NCBI RefSeq assembly: GCF_007828865.1
Contig: NZ_VIVK01000001.1
Span: forward strand, 372,001-436,000
From: Kribbella amoyensis
Lineage (GTDB): Bacteria; Actinomycetota; Actinomycetes; Propionibacteriales; Kribbellaceae
Direction: 5' to 3'
DNA: 64,000 nucleotides
The notes below the pieces were generated by a model. That model had not been told where the DNA came from and did not search any database. It was given only the letters and a program-made list of their open reading frames with translations. Each line of letters begins with the position of its first letter. The stretch's first letter is position 1. Positions 1-7,674 of the stretch are shown in pieces. Both the position numbers and the translations under genes were made by a program.

Positions 1-7
1 GGTTCAT
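1..7 (-). CDS. Start of a second ABC sugar permease (partial, runs off left edge)
   Basis: Only an ATG and part of the second codon lie in the window. On the minus strand the ATG overlaps the TGA of the MalF-type permease gene as ATGA, the coupling used by the other operons here. In importer operons of this family the next gene is normally a MalG-type permease, so that identity is inferred from context alone. Confidence 0.35.
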
Positions 8-969
8 CCCCGGCCTCCCGACAACCGGCGCTTCAGGAAAGGTGCCTGCAGCAACGTCACGACCAGGGTCAGCAACCCGAACACCACGCCGGCGGCCGAG
101 GCGAACCCGTACCGTGGCGCCTGCAGCGACGGGTCGAACGCGTACCGGTAGATGTAGGTCGGGACCACGTCGGTCGCGTAGTCCGGGCCGCCCTCGGTGA
201 CGGCCCGGACCAGGTCGAAGGTGCTCAGGCTGCGCTGGAAGACCAGTAGCAGGATCACCACCGCGATCGGCATCACGATCGGCAGGGTGACGAAGCGCAG
301 GGCCCGCCAGAAGCCCGCGCCGTCGATCGCGGCCGCCTCCTGCAGGTCCTTCGGCACCGTCTGCAACGCGGCCAGCCAGTAGATCAAGGTGATCCCGAAC
401 CCCTTCCAGACGTCGATCGACAGCAACGTGGGCAACGCGGTCGACGTACTGCCGAGGAAGTTCACCGGCTGGTCCACCAGGCCGGTGTCCAGCAGTACCC
501 GGTTCACCAGCCCGCCGGCCGGGTCGAGCAGGATCGCGATCACGATCCCGATCACCGCGGTGGTGGCCACGACCGGCAGGAACAGCACCAGCCGGTACAC
601 GTTGCGGAACCGCAGCCAGCTGTTGTTCAGCAGGATCGCCAGCACCAGCGCGAGCGGCATCTCCACGAAGATCGCCGCCAGCGAGAACACGAACGAGTGC
701 CAGAACGCCCGCCAGAACGCGTCCGAGCCGAACACCTCGGCGAAGTTCGCGAACCCGACCCAGTCGGTGGCCGCGCCGACGCCGTCCCAGTCGAAGAACG
801 CGTACCACCAGCTCGCGATCATCGGCCAGACGGTGAAGCCGCCGAACAACAGCACCATCGGGACCAGGAACAGGTAGCTCCACAGGTGTTTGCGGAACCG
901 TCCCGGCCGGCCTGCTCCGCGCGGCGCGACCGGGACCTTCTCGAGCGGACGCTCGACGGTCGTGGTCAT
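4..969 (-). CDS. Carbohydrate ABC transporter permease, MalF/UgpA type
   Basis: A 321-residue inner-membrane permease of a CUT1-type sugar importer. About six hydrophobic segments are visible. The cytoplasmic EAA loop that docks on the ATPase reads EAAAIDGAGFWRALRFVTLP in the second half of the protein. The N-terminus carries a basic, proline-rich cytoplasmic tail before the first helix. It follows the solute-binding lipoprotein gene by 4 nt and overlaps the next gene at the left edge. No ATPase gene is visible; many actinobacterial CUT1 systems share the MsiK ATPase encoded elsewhere. Family is certain, substrate is not. Confidence 0.93.
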   Translation of the reverse strand: MTTTVERPLEKVPVAPRGAGRPGRFRKHLWSYLFLVPMVLLFGGFTVWPMIASWWYAFFDWDGVGAATDWVGFANFAEVFGSDAFWRAFWHSFVFSLAAIFVEMPLALVLAILLNNSWLRFRNVYRLVLFLPVVATTAVIGIVIAILLDPAGGLVNRVLLDTGLVDQPVNFLGSTSTALPTLLSIDVWKGFGITLIYWLAALQTVPKDLQEAAAIDGAGFWRALRFVTLPIVMPIAVVILLLVFQRSLSTFDLVRAVTEGGPDYATDVVPTYIYRYAFDPSLQAPRYGFASAAGVVFGLLTLVVTLLQAPFLKRRLSGGRG

Positions 970-973
970 ACGG

Positions 974-2419
974 TCAGCCTCCCGGCGTGTAATCCTTCAG
1001 CGGGTCCCAGCCGGCGAACGTCAGGTCCTTCGCCGAACCCTCCTGGCCCTTGCCCTTCAGCTCCGTGGCGGCCTGGCCCAAATAGCTGCCGAGCTTCTTG
1101 TCCAGCTGGGCCGCGGCCGGGGCGAACGGCTGGTTCTTGATGATCGAGCTGACCGCGGCGTCGGTGTACTTCAGGTCCGGCTCGGCCGCCAGCGCCTCGG
1201 TCATCGCGCGGCCGCCCGCACTGGCCAGCGACGGGTTCGGTGCCCGGCGCATCGTCTCCTCGGCCACCTTCAGCAGCGCCGCCTGGTCCGGGTTCTTCTC
1301 CGCCTCGGACTTCCACGCGCCCTCCAGCGCGGTCAGCGTGCCGAACTTCTGGTAGTACGCCTGGTGGAAGCCCTCCGAGGCGAGGAAGTCCATCACCTTC
1401 CAGCCCTCCGCCTTGTGCGCCGACTTGGCCGACATCGACCACAGCGGGCTGAACGACTTGCTCAGCGGCAGGTACGCGCCCCGCCCGGCGTCCGGTACCG
1501 GTAGTCCGGCGACGCCCAGCTTGAGCTCGGGTGCCAGCTTGCGTACCTCGGCGACGTGCCAGGGCGCGGTCGGGTACATCGCCAGCCGGCCGGCCGCGAA
1601 CTCCTTGAACGCGCGGCTGCCGTCCCAGCTCTCCCAGCCGGGCATCAGCACCTTCGCGGCCTGCAGCCGGCGGTGCAGCTCGACCGCCTCGACCAGGCCC
1701 GGGCTGGACAGCGCGGGCTTGCCGGTCCGGAAGTCGACGCCGGTCGCGGGCACGGAGTACGGCACCGCGGTCCCGGCCAGCATCTCGACCGAGGGCGCCT
1801 TCGCCGAGGTCGGGGCGTAGCCGAAGTACTTGCCCTTGCCGTCGGCGGTGACCTTGGTGGCGATCCGCTCGAGGTCGCCCCAGGTCTTCGGCGGTCCGTC
1901 GAACCCGGACTGCTTCAGCAGGTCCTCGTTGTAGAGGAACACCCGCAGCGTCGACCACGGGCCCCACACCAGCGGCAGGCTCATCAGCTTGCCGTCCCGG
2001 TGCAGACCGGAGGTGGCCGGATCCATCGAGCCCTCGGGGAACCGCTTGAGGAAGTCGGGCGTGACGAACTCGTCCAGCGGCGCGACCCAGCCGCGGGCCG
2101 CCATCCGGTCCATACCGTCGTCCTGAGCCCGGAAGACGTCCGGGGCGTTGTTCTGCTGGAACATCAGCTCGACCGCGTTGAGCTGCTGGTCGGTGGGATT
2201 CTCCAGCACCTTGACGGCGATCCCCGGGTTCGCCTTCTCGAACTCGTCGAACTGCTGGCGGTAGAACTCGCTGGCCCCGGGCGGATCCGGGACGAGCGCG
2301 ACGGTGACGGTGACCTTGCCGGTGTCAGCCGTGTCCGGGCTGCCGCCGACGAGGTTGCACCCCGACAGGGCGAGCGCCACCGTGCCGGCGAGCACGGTGA
2401 GCGCAGGGCGGATCTTCAT
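974..2419 (-). CDS. Sugar ABC transporter solute-binding lipoprotein
   Basis: A 481-residue extracellular solute-binding protein (SBP family 1) that delivers a carbohydrate to the neighbouring permeases. Residues 1-21 form a lipoprotein signal ending in a lipobox with Cys21 (LALSGC). The mature part has the usual two-lobe family pattern, with an aromatic-rich region matching the FNEKNPGI-type start. Its ATG lies 2 nt after the IclR stop, so regulator, binding protein and permeases form one unit. With the divergent aldolase and dehydratase genes, a sugar acid or oligosaccharide ligand is plausible but unproven. Confidence 0.92.
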   Translation of the reverse strand: MKIRPALTVLAGTVALALSGCNLVGGSPDTADTGKVTVTVALVPDPPGASEFYRQQFDEFEKANPGIAVKVLENPTDQQLNAVELMFQQNNAPDVFRAQDDGMDRMAARGWVAPLDEFVTPDFLKRFPEGSMDPATSGLHRDGKLMSLPLVWGPWSTLRVFLYNEDLLKQSGFDGPPKTWGDLERIATKVTADGKGKYFGYAPTSAKAPSVEMLAGTAVPYSVPATGVDFRTGKPALSSPGLVEAVELHRRLQAAKVLMPGWESWDGSRAFKEFAAGRLAMYPTAPWHVAEVRKLAPELKLGVAGLPVPDAGRGAYLPLSKSFSPLWSMSAKSAHKAEGWKVMDFLASEGFHQAYYQKFGTLTALEGAWKSEAEKNPDQAALLKVAEETMRRAPNPSLASAGGRAMTEALAAEPDLKYTDAAVSSIIKNQPFAPAAAQLDKKLGSYLGQAATELKGKGQEGSAKDLTFAGWDPLKDYTPGG

Positions 2420-2421
2420 GA

Positions 2422-3225
2422 TCAGCTCCGTAGGTCGTGGCGCGGGGGCGCCTGGATCCGATGATCGGCCGGGCCGTGGTGGCCCAACTGCGAGTTGATG
2501 GCGTCGGCGGTCTCCACCACGAGCCGGGACAGTTCCTGCTCGCGGGCGGGGAGGTCGACGACGCTGGACGGGCCGGACAGGGACAGCGCCGCGACGACCC
2601 GGCCGGTCCGGTCCCGCAACGGTGCGGCCAGGCAGGACCGGCCGAGCGACAGTTCCTCGGTCTCGGTCGAGTAGCCCTGCCAGGCGACCCGCAGGATCGC
2701 CTCGTCCAGCGCGTCGTGGTCGGTGATCGTGCGCGGGGTGTACCCGGCCAGGTCGCCCAGCAGGGTCCGCCGCTCGGCCACCTCGAGCAGCAGGCTCTTG
2801 CCGAGCGCGGTCGCGTGCAGCGGATTACGCCGGCCGGTCAGGACGAACGACCGCGGTGCGAGGTGCCCTTCGAAGTTGCACAGGTAGAAGGCCTGCTTGC
2901 CCTCGCGGATCGCGACGTTCGCGCCCAGTCCGGTGGCCGCGGCGAGCGACTGGGCACGTTGCCGGGCCGCCTGGTGGACGGGATGCCCGTTCACCGCCAC
3001 CCCGGCCAGCGTGATCAGGTCGGCGCCGAGCCGGTACTGCCCGTCGCTGCCCCGTTCGACGAAGGCGACCTGTTCGAGGGTGCTGAGCAACCGCGAGGCC
3101 GTGGACTGCCGGAGGCCGGCGATCCTCGCCACCTCCGAGACGCGCAGCGCACCGCTCTCGGTGAACGCGTGCAGGACGGCCGCGGCGCGTTCCACGCTCT
3201 GGTTCGTCCCGGTCTCGACGCCCAC
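2422..3225 (-). CDS. IclR-family transcriptional regulator (first copy)
   Basis: A 267-residue IclR regulator: an N-terminal winged helix (SVERAAAVLHAFTE then RQSTASRLLSTLE) followed by the IclR effector domain with the FYLCNFEGHLAPRSFVLTGR segment. The chosen start is the GTG at 3225, preceded by an AAGGAGAGGG ribosome site. An upstream reading-frame extension to 3303 lacks such a site and would cover the operator region. It is the first gene of the importer operon and divergent from the aldolase operon, so it probably controls both and itself. It resembles the second IclR gene at 6712-7527. Confidence 0.9.
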   Translation of the reverse strand: MGVETGTNQSVERAAAVLHAFTESGALRVSEVARIAGLRQSTASRLLSTLEQVAFVERGSDGQYRLGADLITLAGVAVNGHPVHQAARQRAQSLAAATGLGANVAIREGKQAFYLCNFEGHLAPRSFVLTGRRNPLHATALGKSLLLEVAERRTLLGDLAGYTPRTITDHDALDEAILRVAWQGYSTETEELSLGRSCLAAPLRDRTGRVVAALSLSGPSSVVDLPAREQELSRLVVETADAINSQLGHHGPADHRIQAPPRHDLRS

Positions 3226-3240
3226 GGCTGCATCCCTCTC

Positions 3241-3300
3241 CTTGAATGATGGACGATGCCATCCACCATGTGGCAGCCTTACGCACATGATGGATCTCGT
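3241..3300. promoter_or_regulatory. Divergent control region with candidate IclR operator
   Basis: Between the IclR start and the aldolase gene there is a cluster of ATGG/CCAT half sites. On the minus strand, 3259-3269 reads ATGGTGGATGG. Nearly the same string, ATGGTAGATGG, occurs at 7548-7558 just upstream of the other IclR gene. This is a candidate operator by position and repetition only. Confidence 0.4.
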
Positions 3301-3345
3301 CAAGCATCAAACGGATGCCGAATGCTGACCAGTGAGGAGTTCGCC

Positions 3346-4281
3346 ATGACCGACCAGCCGGTGCCGCCGACGGTCCAGGGCTTGGTCCCGATCCTCGCCA
3401 CGCCCTTCCACCCGGACGGCAGCCTGGATCTGCCGAGCCTGCGCCGGTTGACCGAGTTCCAGCTCGCCAGTGGGGTGGACGGCGTCGCCGTGCTCGGGAT
3501 GGCCAGTGAGGCGTTCGCCCTGACGAGCGCGGAGCGGCGCGAGGTGACGACCACGGTCGCCGACGTGGTCGGCGGGCACGCTCCACTGGTGGTCGGCGTC
3601 GCGGCGACCTCGACGGTGACGGCGGTCGAGCAGACCACCGAGGCGGCCGCGGCAGGAGCCGACGCGGTGATGGTGCTGCCGCCGTTCATGGTGCCGCCGA
3701 GTCCGGCCCAGCTACCGGCGTTCTACTCGGCCGTGGCCGCGGTCGGGCCCGAGGTGATGGTGCAGGACGCTCCAGGCGCGACCGGGGTGGCCATGTCCCC
3801 ACAGCAGATCGCCGAGCTCGGTGCCCTCGCGGGCGTCACGTCGGTCAAGGTCGAGGCTCCCCCGACAGCGCCGAAGGTGGCGGCCGTGGTGGATCGGATC
3901 AGCGATCCCGGTTTCGTCGTTCTCGGTGGGCAGAACGCCCAGTTCCTGCTGGACGAACTCGCGGCCGGCGCGGTCGGCTCGATGCCCGCGTGCGAGATCC
4001 CCGACCTGCTCGCGCCCGTCTTCACCGACTGGCGAGCCGGGCGGTACGACGACGCGCGGGCGCGGTTCGATCTGTTGCTGCCGTTGCTGGTGTACGGGCT
4101 GCAGTCCGGGATCGCCTGGGCCGTGCACAAGGAGGTCCTGGTTCGCCGCCGTCTGATCGACCACCCCACCGTCCGGGTCCCGGCCCGGGACCTGGACGAC
4201 CGCGCCCGTTCCGGACTGACTGCCATACTCGACCGGCTGGACCTTCCGGCCGGAACCACGCCGCTGACTGGGATCCGCTGA
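3346..4281 (+). CDS. Dihydrodipicolinate synthase/N-acetylneuraminate lyase-family aldolase
   Basis: A 311-residue class I aldolase of the DapA/NanA superfamily, first gene of a four-gene operon. The ATG at 3346 has a GAGGAG ribosome site 6 nt upstream. Lys168 in SVKVEAPP is the Schiff-base lysine. The usual Tyr of the YNxP motif is replaced by Gln140 in VMVQDAPGATG, so the proton-relay tyrosine is missing and this is unlikely to be true DapA. Overlap with a dehydratase of the enolase superfamily suggests cleavage of a 2-keto-3-deoxy sugar acid in a catabolic pathway. Substrate unknown. Confidence 0.88.
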   Translation: MTDQPVPPTVQGLVPILATPFHPDGSLDLPSLRRLTEFQLASGVDGVAVLGMASEAFALTSAERREVTTTVADVVGGHAPLVVGVAATSTVTAVEQTTEAAAAGADAVMVLPPFMVPPSPAQLPAFYSAVAAVGPEVMVQDAPGATGVAMSPQQIAELGALAGVTSVKVEAPPTAPKVAAVVDRISDPGFVVLGGQNAQFLLDELAAGAVGSMPACEIPDLLAPVFTDWRAGRYDDARARFDLLLPLLVYGLQSGIAWAVHKEVLVRRRLIDHPTVRVPARDLDDRARSGLTAILDRLDLPAGTTPLTGIR

Positions 4282-5411
4282 TGCCGACGATCACCGAAGT
4301 CGAGACCTTCCCCCTCGTCCTGGCCGGGCCGGACGCGCCCGCCCGGACCTACTCCACCAAGCCACCCTGGCCGAGCATCTACGGGTCGAACCGCGAAGCC
4401 CTGTTGGTGAAACTCACCGCGGACGACGGCTCGATCGGCTGGGGCGAAGCGCTGGTCCCGGTCTCGCCCGAGGTGCCGGCCAAGATCATCGACCTGCTGC
4501 TGAAGCCCGCCCTGCTCGGCGCCGACCCGACCAGGGTGCGCCCGCTGGTCGCCGCGCTCCGGGCCCTGATGCGGGAACGCGGCCACCTCGGCGGGCACCA
4601 GGGCGACGCCGTCGCCGCGATCGACGTGGCGCTGTGGGATCTGGCCGGCCGCATCGCCGGGGTCCCGGTACACCAACTGCTCGGCGGAGCACAGCGCGAC
4701 GTCGTCCCGACGTACGTGTCCGGGCTGCCCGGTAAGAAGGACAGCGAGCGGGTCGCGCAGGCCGAGGACTGGGTGGCTCGCGGAGTACGGCAGGTCAAGG
4801 TCGGGCTGGGTCACGGGGTCCGCGAGGACCTCCGGGCGGTCGAGGCGTTGCGAGGGGTGCACGACGACCTGCTCGTCGCGGTCGACATCCACGGGGTGTA
4901 CGACGTGGCGCAGGCGGTGCGGCTCGGCCGGGGACTCGACAGCCTGGGCGGCTGGTTCCTGGAGGCGCCGATCGGATTCGAGGACGTCGCCGGCCACGCC
5001 GAGGTCGCTCGCCGGATCGACACCCCGGTCGCGATCGGCGAGAGCCTGCGGCATCGGCAGGAGTTCCGGCCGTGGCTGGAGGCTGGCGCGGCCTCGATCC
5101 TGCAGCCCGACGTCGGCCGCACCGGCATCACCGAGGCGGTGGACCTGGCCGCGATCACGGAGACCTGGTTCGTCCCGCTCGCGCCGCACCACTCCACCGG
5201 ACTCGGGGTCGTCCTGGCCGCGAGTGTCCACGCTTCCGCGGCGATGGCGAACCTGCTGGCCTACGAGTTCCACCCGACCCTCTTCGGCAAGGTGAACGAG
5301 ATCCTGGCGACCCCGTTGCCGTCGGGTGAGCACGGGTTCGCCGTACCGGACGGGCCGGGGCTGGGGATCGAGGTCGACGAGGACGCCGTCCGCGCGGCGA
5401 GCGTCCGATGA
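4281..5411 (+). CDS. Mandelate racemase/muconate lactonizing enzyme-family dehydratase
   Basis: A 376-residue enolase-superfamily enzyme. The N-terminal capping domain is followed by a barrel with Lys173 (QVKVG), metal ligands Asp202 (VAVDIHG), Glu228 (LEAP) and Glu254 (IGES), and a His in APHHS near residue 303. This set suits an acid-sugar dehydratase. The first Lys of the usual KxK pair is Gln171, which weakens any claim of racemase chemistry. The ATG overlaps the upstream TGA by one base, so it is translationally coupled to the aldolase: dehydration to a 2-keto-3-deoxy acid followed by cleavage would be the logical sequence. Confidence 0.9.
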   Translation: MPTITEVETFPLVLAGPDAPARTYSTKPPWPSIYGSNREALLVKLTADDGSIGWGEALVPVSPEVPAKIIDLLLKPALLGADPTRVRPLVAALRALMRERGHLGGHQGDAVAAIDVALWDLAGRIAGVPVHQLLGGAQRDVVPTYVSGLPGKKDSERVAQAEDWVARGVRQVKVGLGHGVREDLRAVEALRGVHDDLLVAVDIHGVYDVAQAVRLGRGLDSLGGWFLEAPIGFEDVAGHAEVARRIDTPVAIGESLRHRQEFRPWLEAGAASILQPDVGRTGITEAVDLAAITETWFVPLAPHHSTGLGVVLAASVHASAAMANLLAYEFHPTLFGKVNEILATPLPSGEHGFAVPDGPGLGIEVDEDAVRAASVR

Positions 5412-6139
5412 CCCGGCGCGCCCTGGTGATCGGGGCCACCACTCCGATCGGTACCGCGATCGTGGCCGCCCTGGTCGCGGACGGGTGCCGGGTCGCCGGG
5501 GCGTCGCTGGAGGACAAGGACGTCGAGGGCCTGGACCTGCACCTGGCCGCGGACTGCTCCGATTCCGGCACGGCGGCCGAGGTGCTCGACCGGGTGGTCG
5601 CGGAGTTCGGCGGGCTGGACGTCCTGGTCTCCGCGGCCGGACGGATGCCGTTGGAACCGGCTCACCGGACGACCGACGAGCAGTGGCGCGACGCCCTCGC
5701 GAACACGCTGGACACCTTCTTCTTTCCCTTACGGTCCGCGCTTCCCGCGCTGTTCGTGAGCGAGGCCGCTTCGGTGGTCGCGGTGTCGTCGGTGAACACC
5801 CTGGTCGCCGCACCGTGGGCGGCCGCGTACACGGCGGCCAAGGGCGGAGTCGACGCGCTCGTCCGCCAACTCGCGGTCGAGTACGCCGGTCGCGGGGTCC
5901 GGGTCAACGCGGTCGCTCCCGGCATCGTCGGTGGGGGCAGCCGGCCCGACGCCGCGGCCGGGTACCCGATCGGCCGCACCATCCTGCCGACCGAGGTCGC
6001 CGACGCGGTCACGTTCCTGGCCGGGCCTCGTGCTTCTGCGATCACGGGAGTCGTCCTGCCCGTCGACGGAGGGCTCTCCGTCGTCTCCCCTGCGGTGGTG
6101 GGGCGGGCGGATCTGCAAGCCAGGTTGCGCGATGGCTGA
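5408..6139 (+). CDS. SDR-family oxidoreductase
   Basis: A 243-residue short-chain dehydrogenase/reductase. The nucleotide-binding motif near the start reads GATTPIG, a relaxed TGxxxGxG. The catalytic serine lies in VAVSSVNT and the YxxxK pair in YTAAKGG. The C-terminus has the common GxxLPVDGG segment. It overlaps the dehydratase gene by 4 nt (ATGA). In this operon it could oxidise the sugar before dehydration or reduce the aldehyde after cleavage; sequence alone cannot decide. Confidence 0.9.
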   Translation: MTRRALVIGATTPIGTAIVAALVADGCRVAGASLEDKDVEGLDLHLAADCSDSGTAAEVLDRVVAEFGGLDVLVSAAGRMPLEPAHRTTDEQWRDALANTLDTFFFPLRSALPALFVSEAASVVAVSSVNTLVAAPWAAAYTAAKGGVDALVRQLAVEYAGRGVRVNAVAPGIVGGGSRPDAAAGYPIGRTILPTEVADAVTFLAGPRASAITGVVLPVDGGLSVVSPAVVGRADLQARLRDG

Positions 6140-6776
6140 GGTCGAGCTGACCGGCCGGGCCGCGCCCGTCTACCGCGTCCTCGACTGGGTACCGCGGATC
6201 GCGGTGGTGACCGGCCTCTGGCTGCTGGGCGTTGCCGCGGGCTTGGTGCTCGCCGGTATCGCCCCGGCCACGCTGGCTGCCCACCAGGTGATGCACTCGT
6301 GGCTGCACAACTCCGGAGTTCGTGCGTGGCCGCGGTTCTGGTCCGCTTGGCGGGAGTGGATCGGCCGGGGACAGGTGGTGCTCGGGTTGCCGCTGGCGAC
6401 GGTGTGGGTGCTGGCGTTCTACCTGGTCGCGGGGCGGCAGACCGTCTGGGCCGCGGCCTTGTCTGTCGTACTGCTCGGCTATCTGGTGACGTTGTGGCTG
6501 TTGCCCGCTGTGGCGGTCTCGGCCGGGCCCCGCTCGGCAAGGGACCTCTGGCTGCTCACGATCCACCTCGGCTGGCGCCGTCCGGGTCTGCCGCTCGCGG
6601 CTGCCGCGGTACTCGTCGCGGTGTCTGTCGGCGCTTGGTACCTCGCTCCCGCGGCTCTGCTGTTCGGGCCGGCTACGGCGGCGCTCGGTGCGGTCCTGGT
6701 TGTGCGGTGGGTCAGCCGACCGCGGCCGACGCGTGATACCCCAGTCCCGACGAGATCTGGTCCGCCTGCTCGATGA
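6132..6776 (+). CDS. YesL-like (DUF624) membrane protein
   Basis: A 214-residue membrane protein with about five hydrophobic helices, resembling YesL proteins that accompany sugar uptake and catabolism operons. It starts inside the end of the SDR gene (8-nt overlap). Its last 65 nt overlap the 3' end of the convergent second IclR gene. No catalytic motif is seen; YesL function is not established. Confidence 0.72.
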   Translation: MAEVELTGRAAPVYRVLDWVPRIAVVTGLWLLGVAAGLVLAGIAPATLAAHQVMHSWLHNSGVRAWPRFWSAWREWIGRGQVVLGLPLATVWVLAFYLVAGRQTVWAAALSVVLLGYLVTLWLLPAVAVSAGPRSARDLWLLTIHLGWRRPGLPLAAAAVLVAVSVGAWYLAPAALLFGPATAALGAVLVVRWVSRPRPTRDTPVPTRSGPPAR

Positions 6777-7527
6777 CCTGCAGGGCCAGGGACTCCTCGC
6801 GGGTCGGCAGGTCCATCGCGGACAGCGGGCCGGACACGGACAGGGCGGCGACGATCGCGCCGGTACGGTCCCGGATCGGCGCGGCCAGGCACGCCCGGCC
6901 GAAGGCGAGCTCCTCCAGCTCCAGTGCGTAGCCGCGCTCCCGGACCTTCTTCAGCATCTCGGCCAGCGCGGCCGGGTCGGTCACGGTGTGCGGCGTGTAG
7001 CGGGCCAGGTCCTTGCCGAGCAGTTCCTGCCACTCGTCCCGCGGCATCTCGCTGATCAGCGCCTTGCCGATCGCGGTCGAGTGCAGCGGACCGGTCCGGC
7101 CGACCAGCGTCGACGACCGACCGGCCGCGCGCCCCTCGAAGTGGCACAGGTAGAACATCTCGGCGCCGCGGCGTTCGGCGACGTTGGCGCCGAGGTTGAG
7201 GTCGGCGGCGAGGTTCTGGGCGACCTGGCGGGACTGCTGGTGAACGGGCATCTCGTTCAGCCCGATCCCGGCCAGCGTGATCACCTTCGGGCCGATGCCG
7301 TACAGCCCGCTGCGCTGGTCGTAGGCGAGAAAGCCCAGCGCCACCAGCGCACCGACCAGCCGCGACACGGTGGACTGACCGAGCCCGGTCGCCTCGACCA
7401 GTTCGGAGACGCGCCGCTGCGGATGCGCCTCGGTGAACTCGGACAGCAACGACAGCGCCCGCTCGACACTCTGCGTCCCCGGGCCGGCCTCCCGGCCGAT
7501 CGCACGCGCCACGAACTCGCCTTTCAC
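6712..7527 (-). CDS. IclR-family transcriptional regulator (second copy)
   Basis: A 271-residue IclR protein with a winged helix (SVERALSLLSEF and QSTVSRLVGAL) and an effector domain (FYLCHFEGRAAGRSSTLVGR). It begins with the GTG at 7527 after an AAGGAA ribosome site 8 nt away. It lies at the far end of the catabolic operon, convergent with it, so the locus is bracketed by two IclR genes that share an upstream sequence motif. Probably a local regulator of the same regulon, with a different effector or target. Confidence 0.9.
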   Translation of the reverse strand: MKGEFVARAIGREAGPGTQSVERALSLLSEFTEAHPQRRVSELVEATGLGQSTVSRLVGALVALGFLAYDQRSGLYGIGPKVITLAGIGLNEMPVHQQSRQVAQNLAADLNLGANVAERRGAEMFYLCHFEGRAAGRSSTLVGRTGPLHSTAIGKALISEMPRDEWQELLGKDLARYTPHTVTDPAALAEMLKKVRERGYALELEELAFGRACLAAPIRDRTGAIVAALSVSGPLSAMDLPTREESLALQVIEQADQISSGLGYHASAAVG

Positions 7528-7530
7528 TAA

Positions 7531-7560
7531 ATGGTTTCCTTATCCGCATGGTAGATGGTG
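7531..7560. promoter_or_regulatory. Candidate IclR operator upstream of second IclR gene
   Basis: The stretch contains ATGGTTTCC followed by ATGGTAGATGG (7548-7558). The latter repeats the motif before the first IclR gene with one mismatch. It lies just upstream of the GTG at 7527, as expected for autoregulation. Confidence 0.35.
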
Positions 7561-7674
7561 GACGGGGCGCAATCCACCGCCCGCGCCGGGCCCCACCTCC
7601 GCTGATCGCCAACCGCAAGCCTTCGGTGCGCTGACCGTGCGACGACCGTGGAACACGGCTGGCACACTGTGGCG

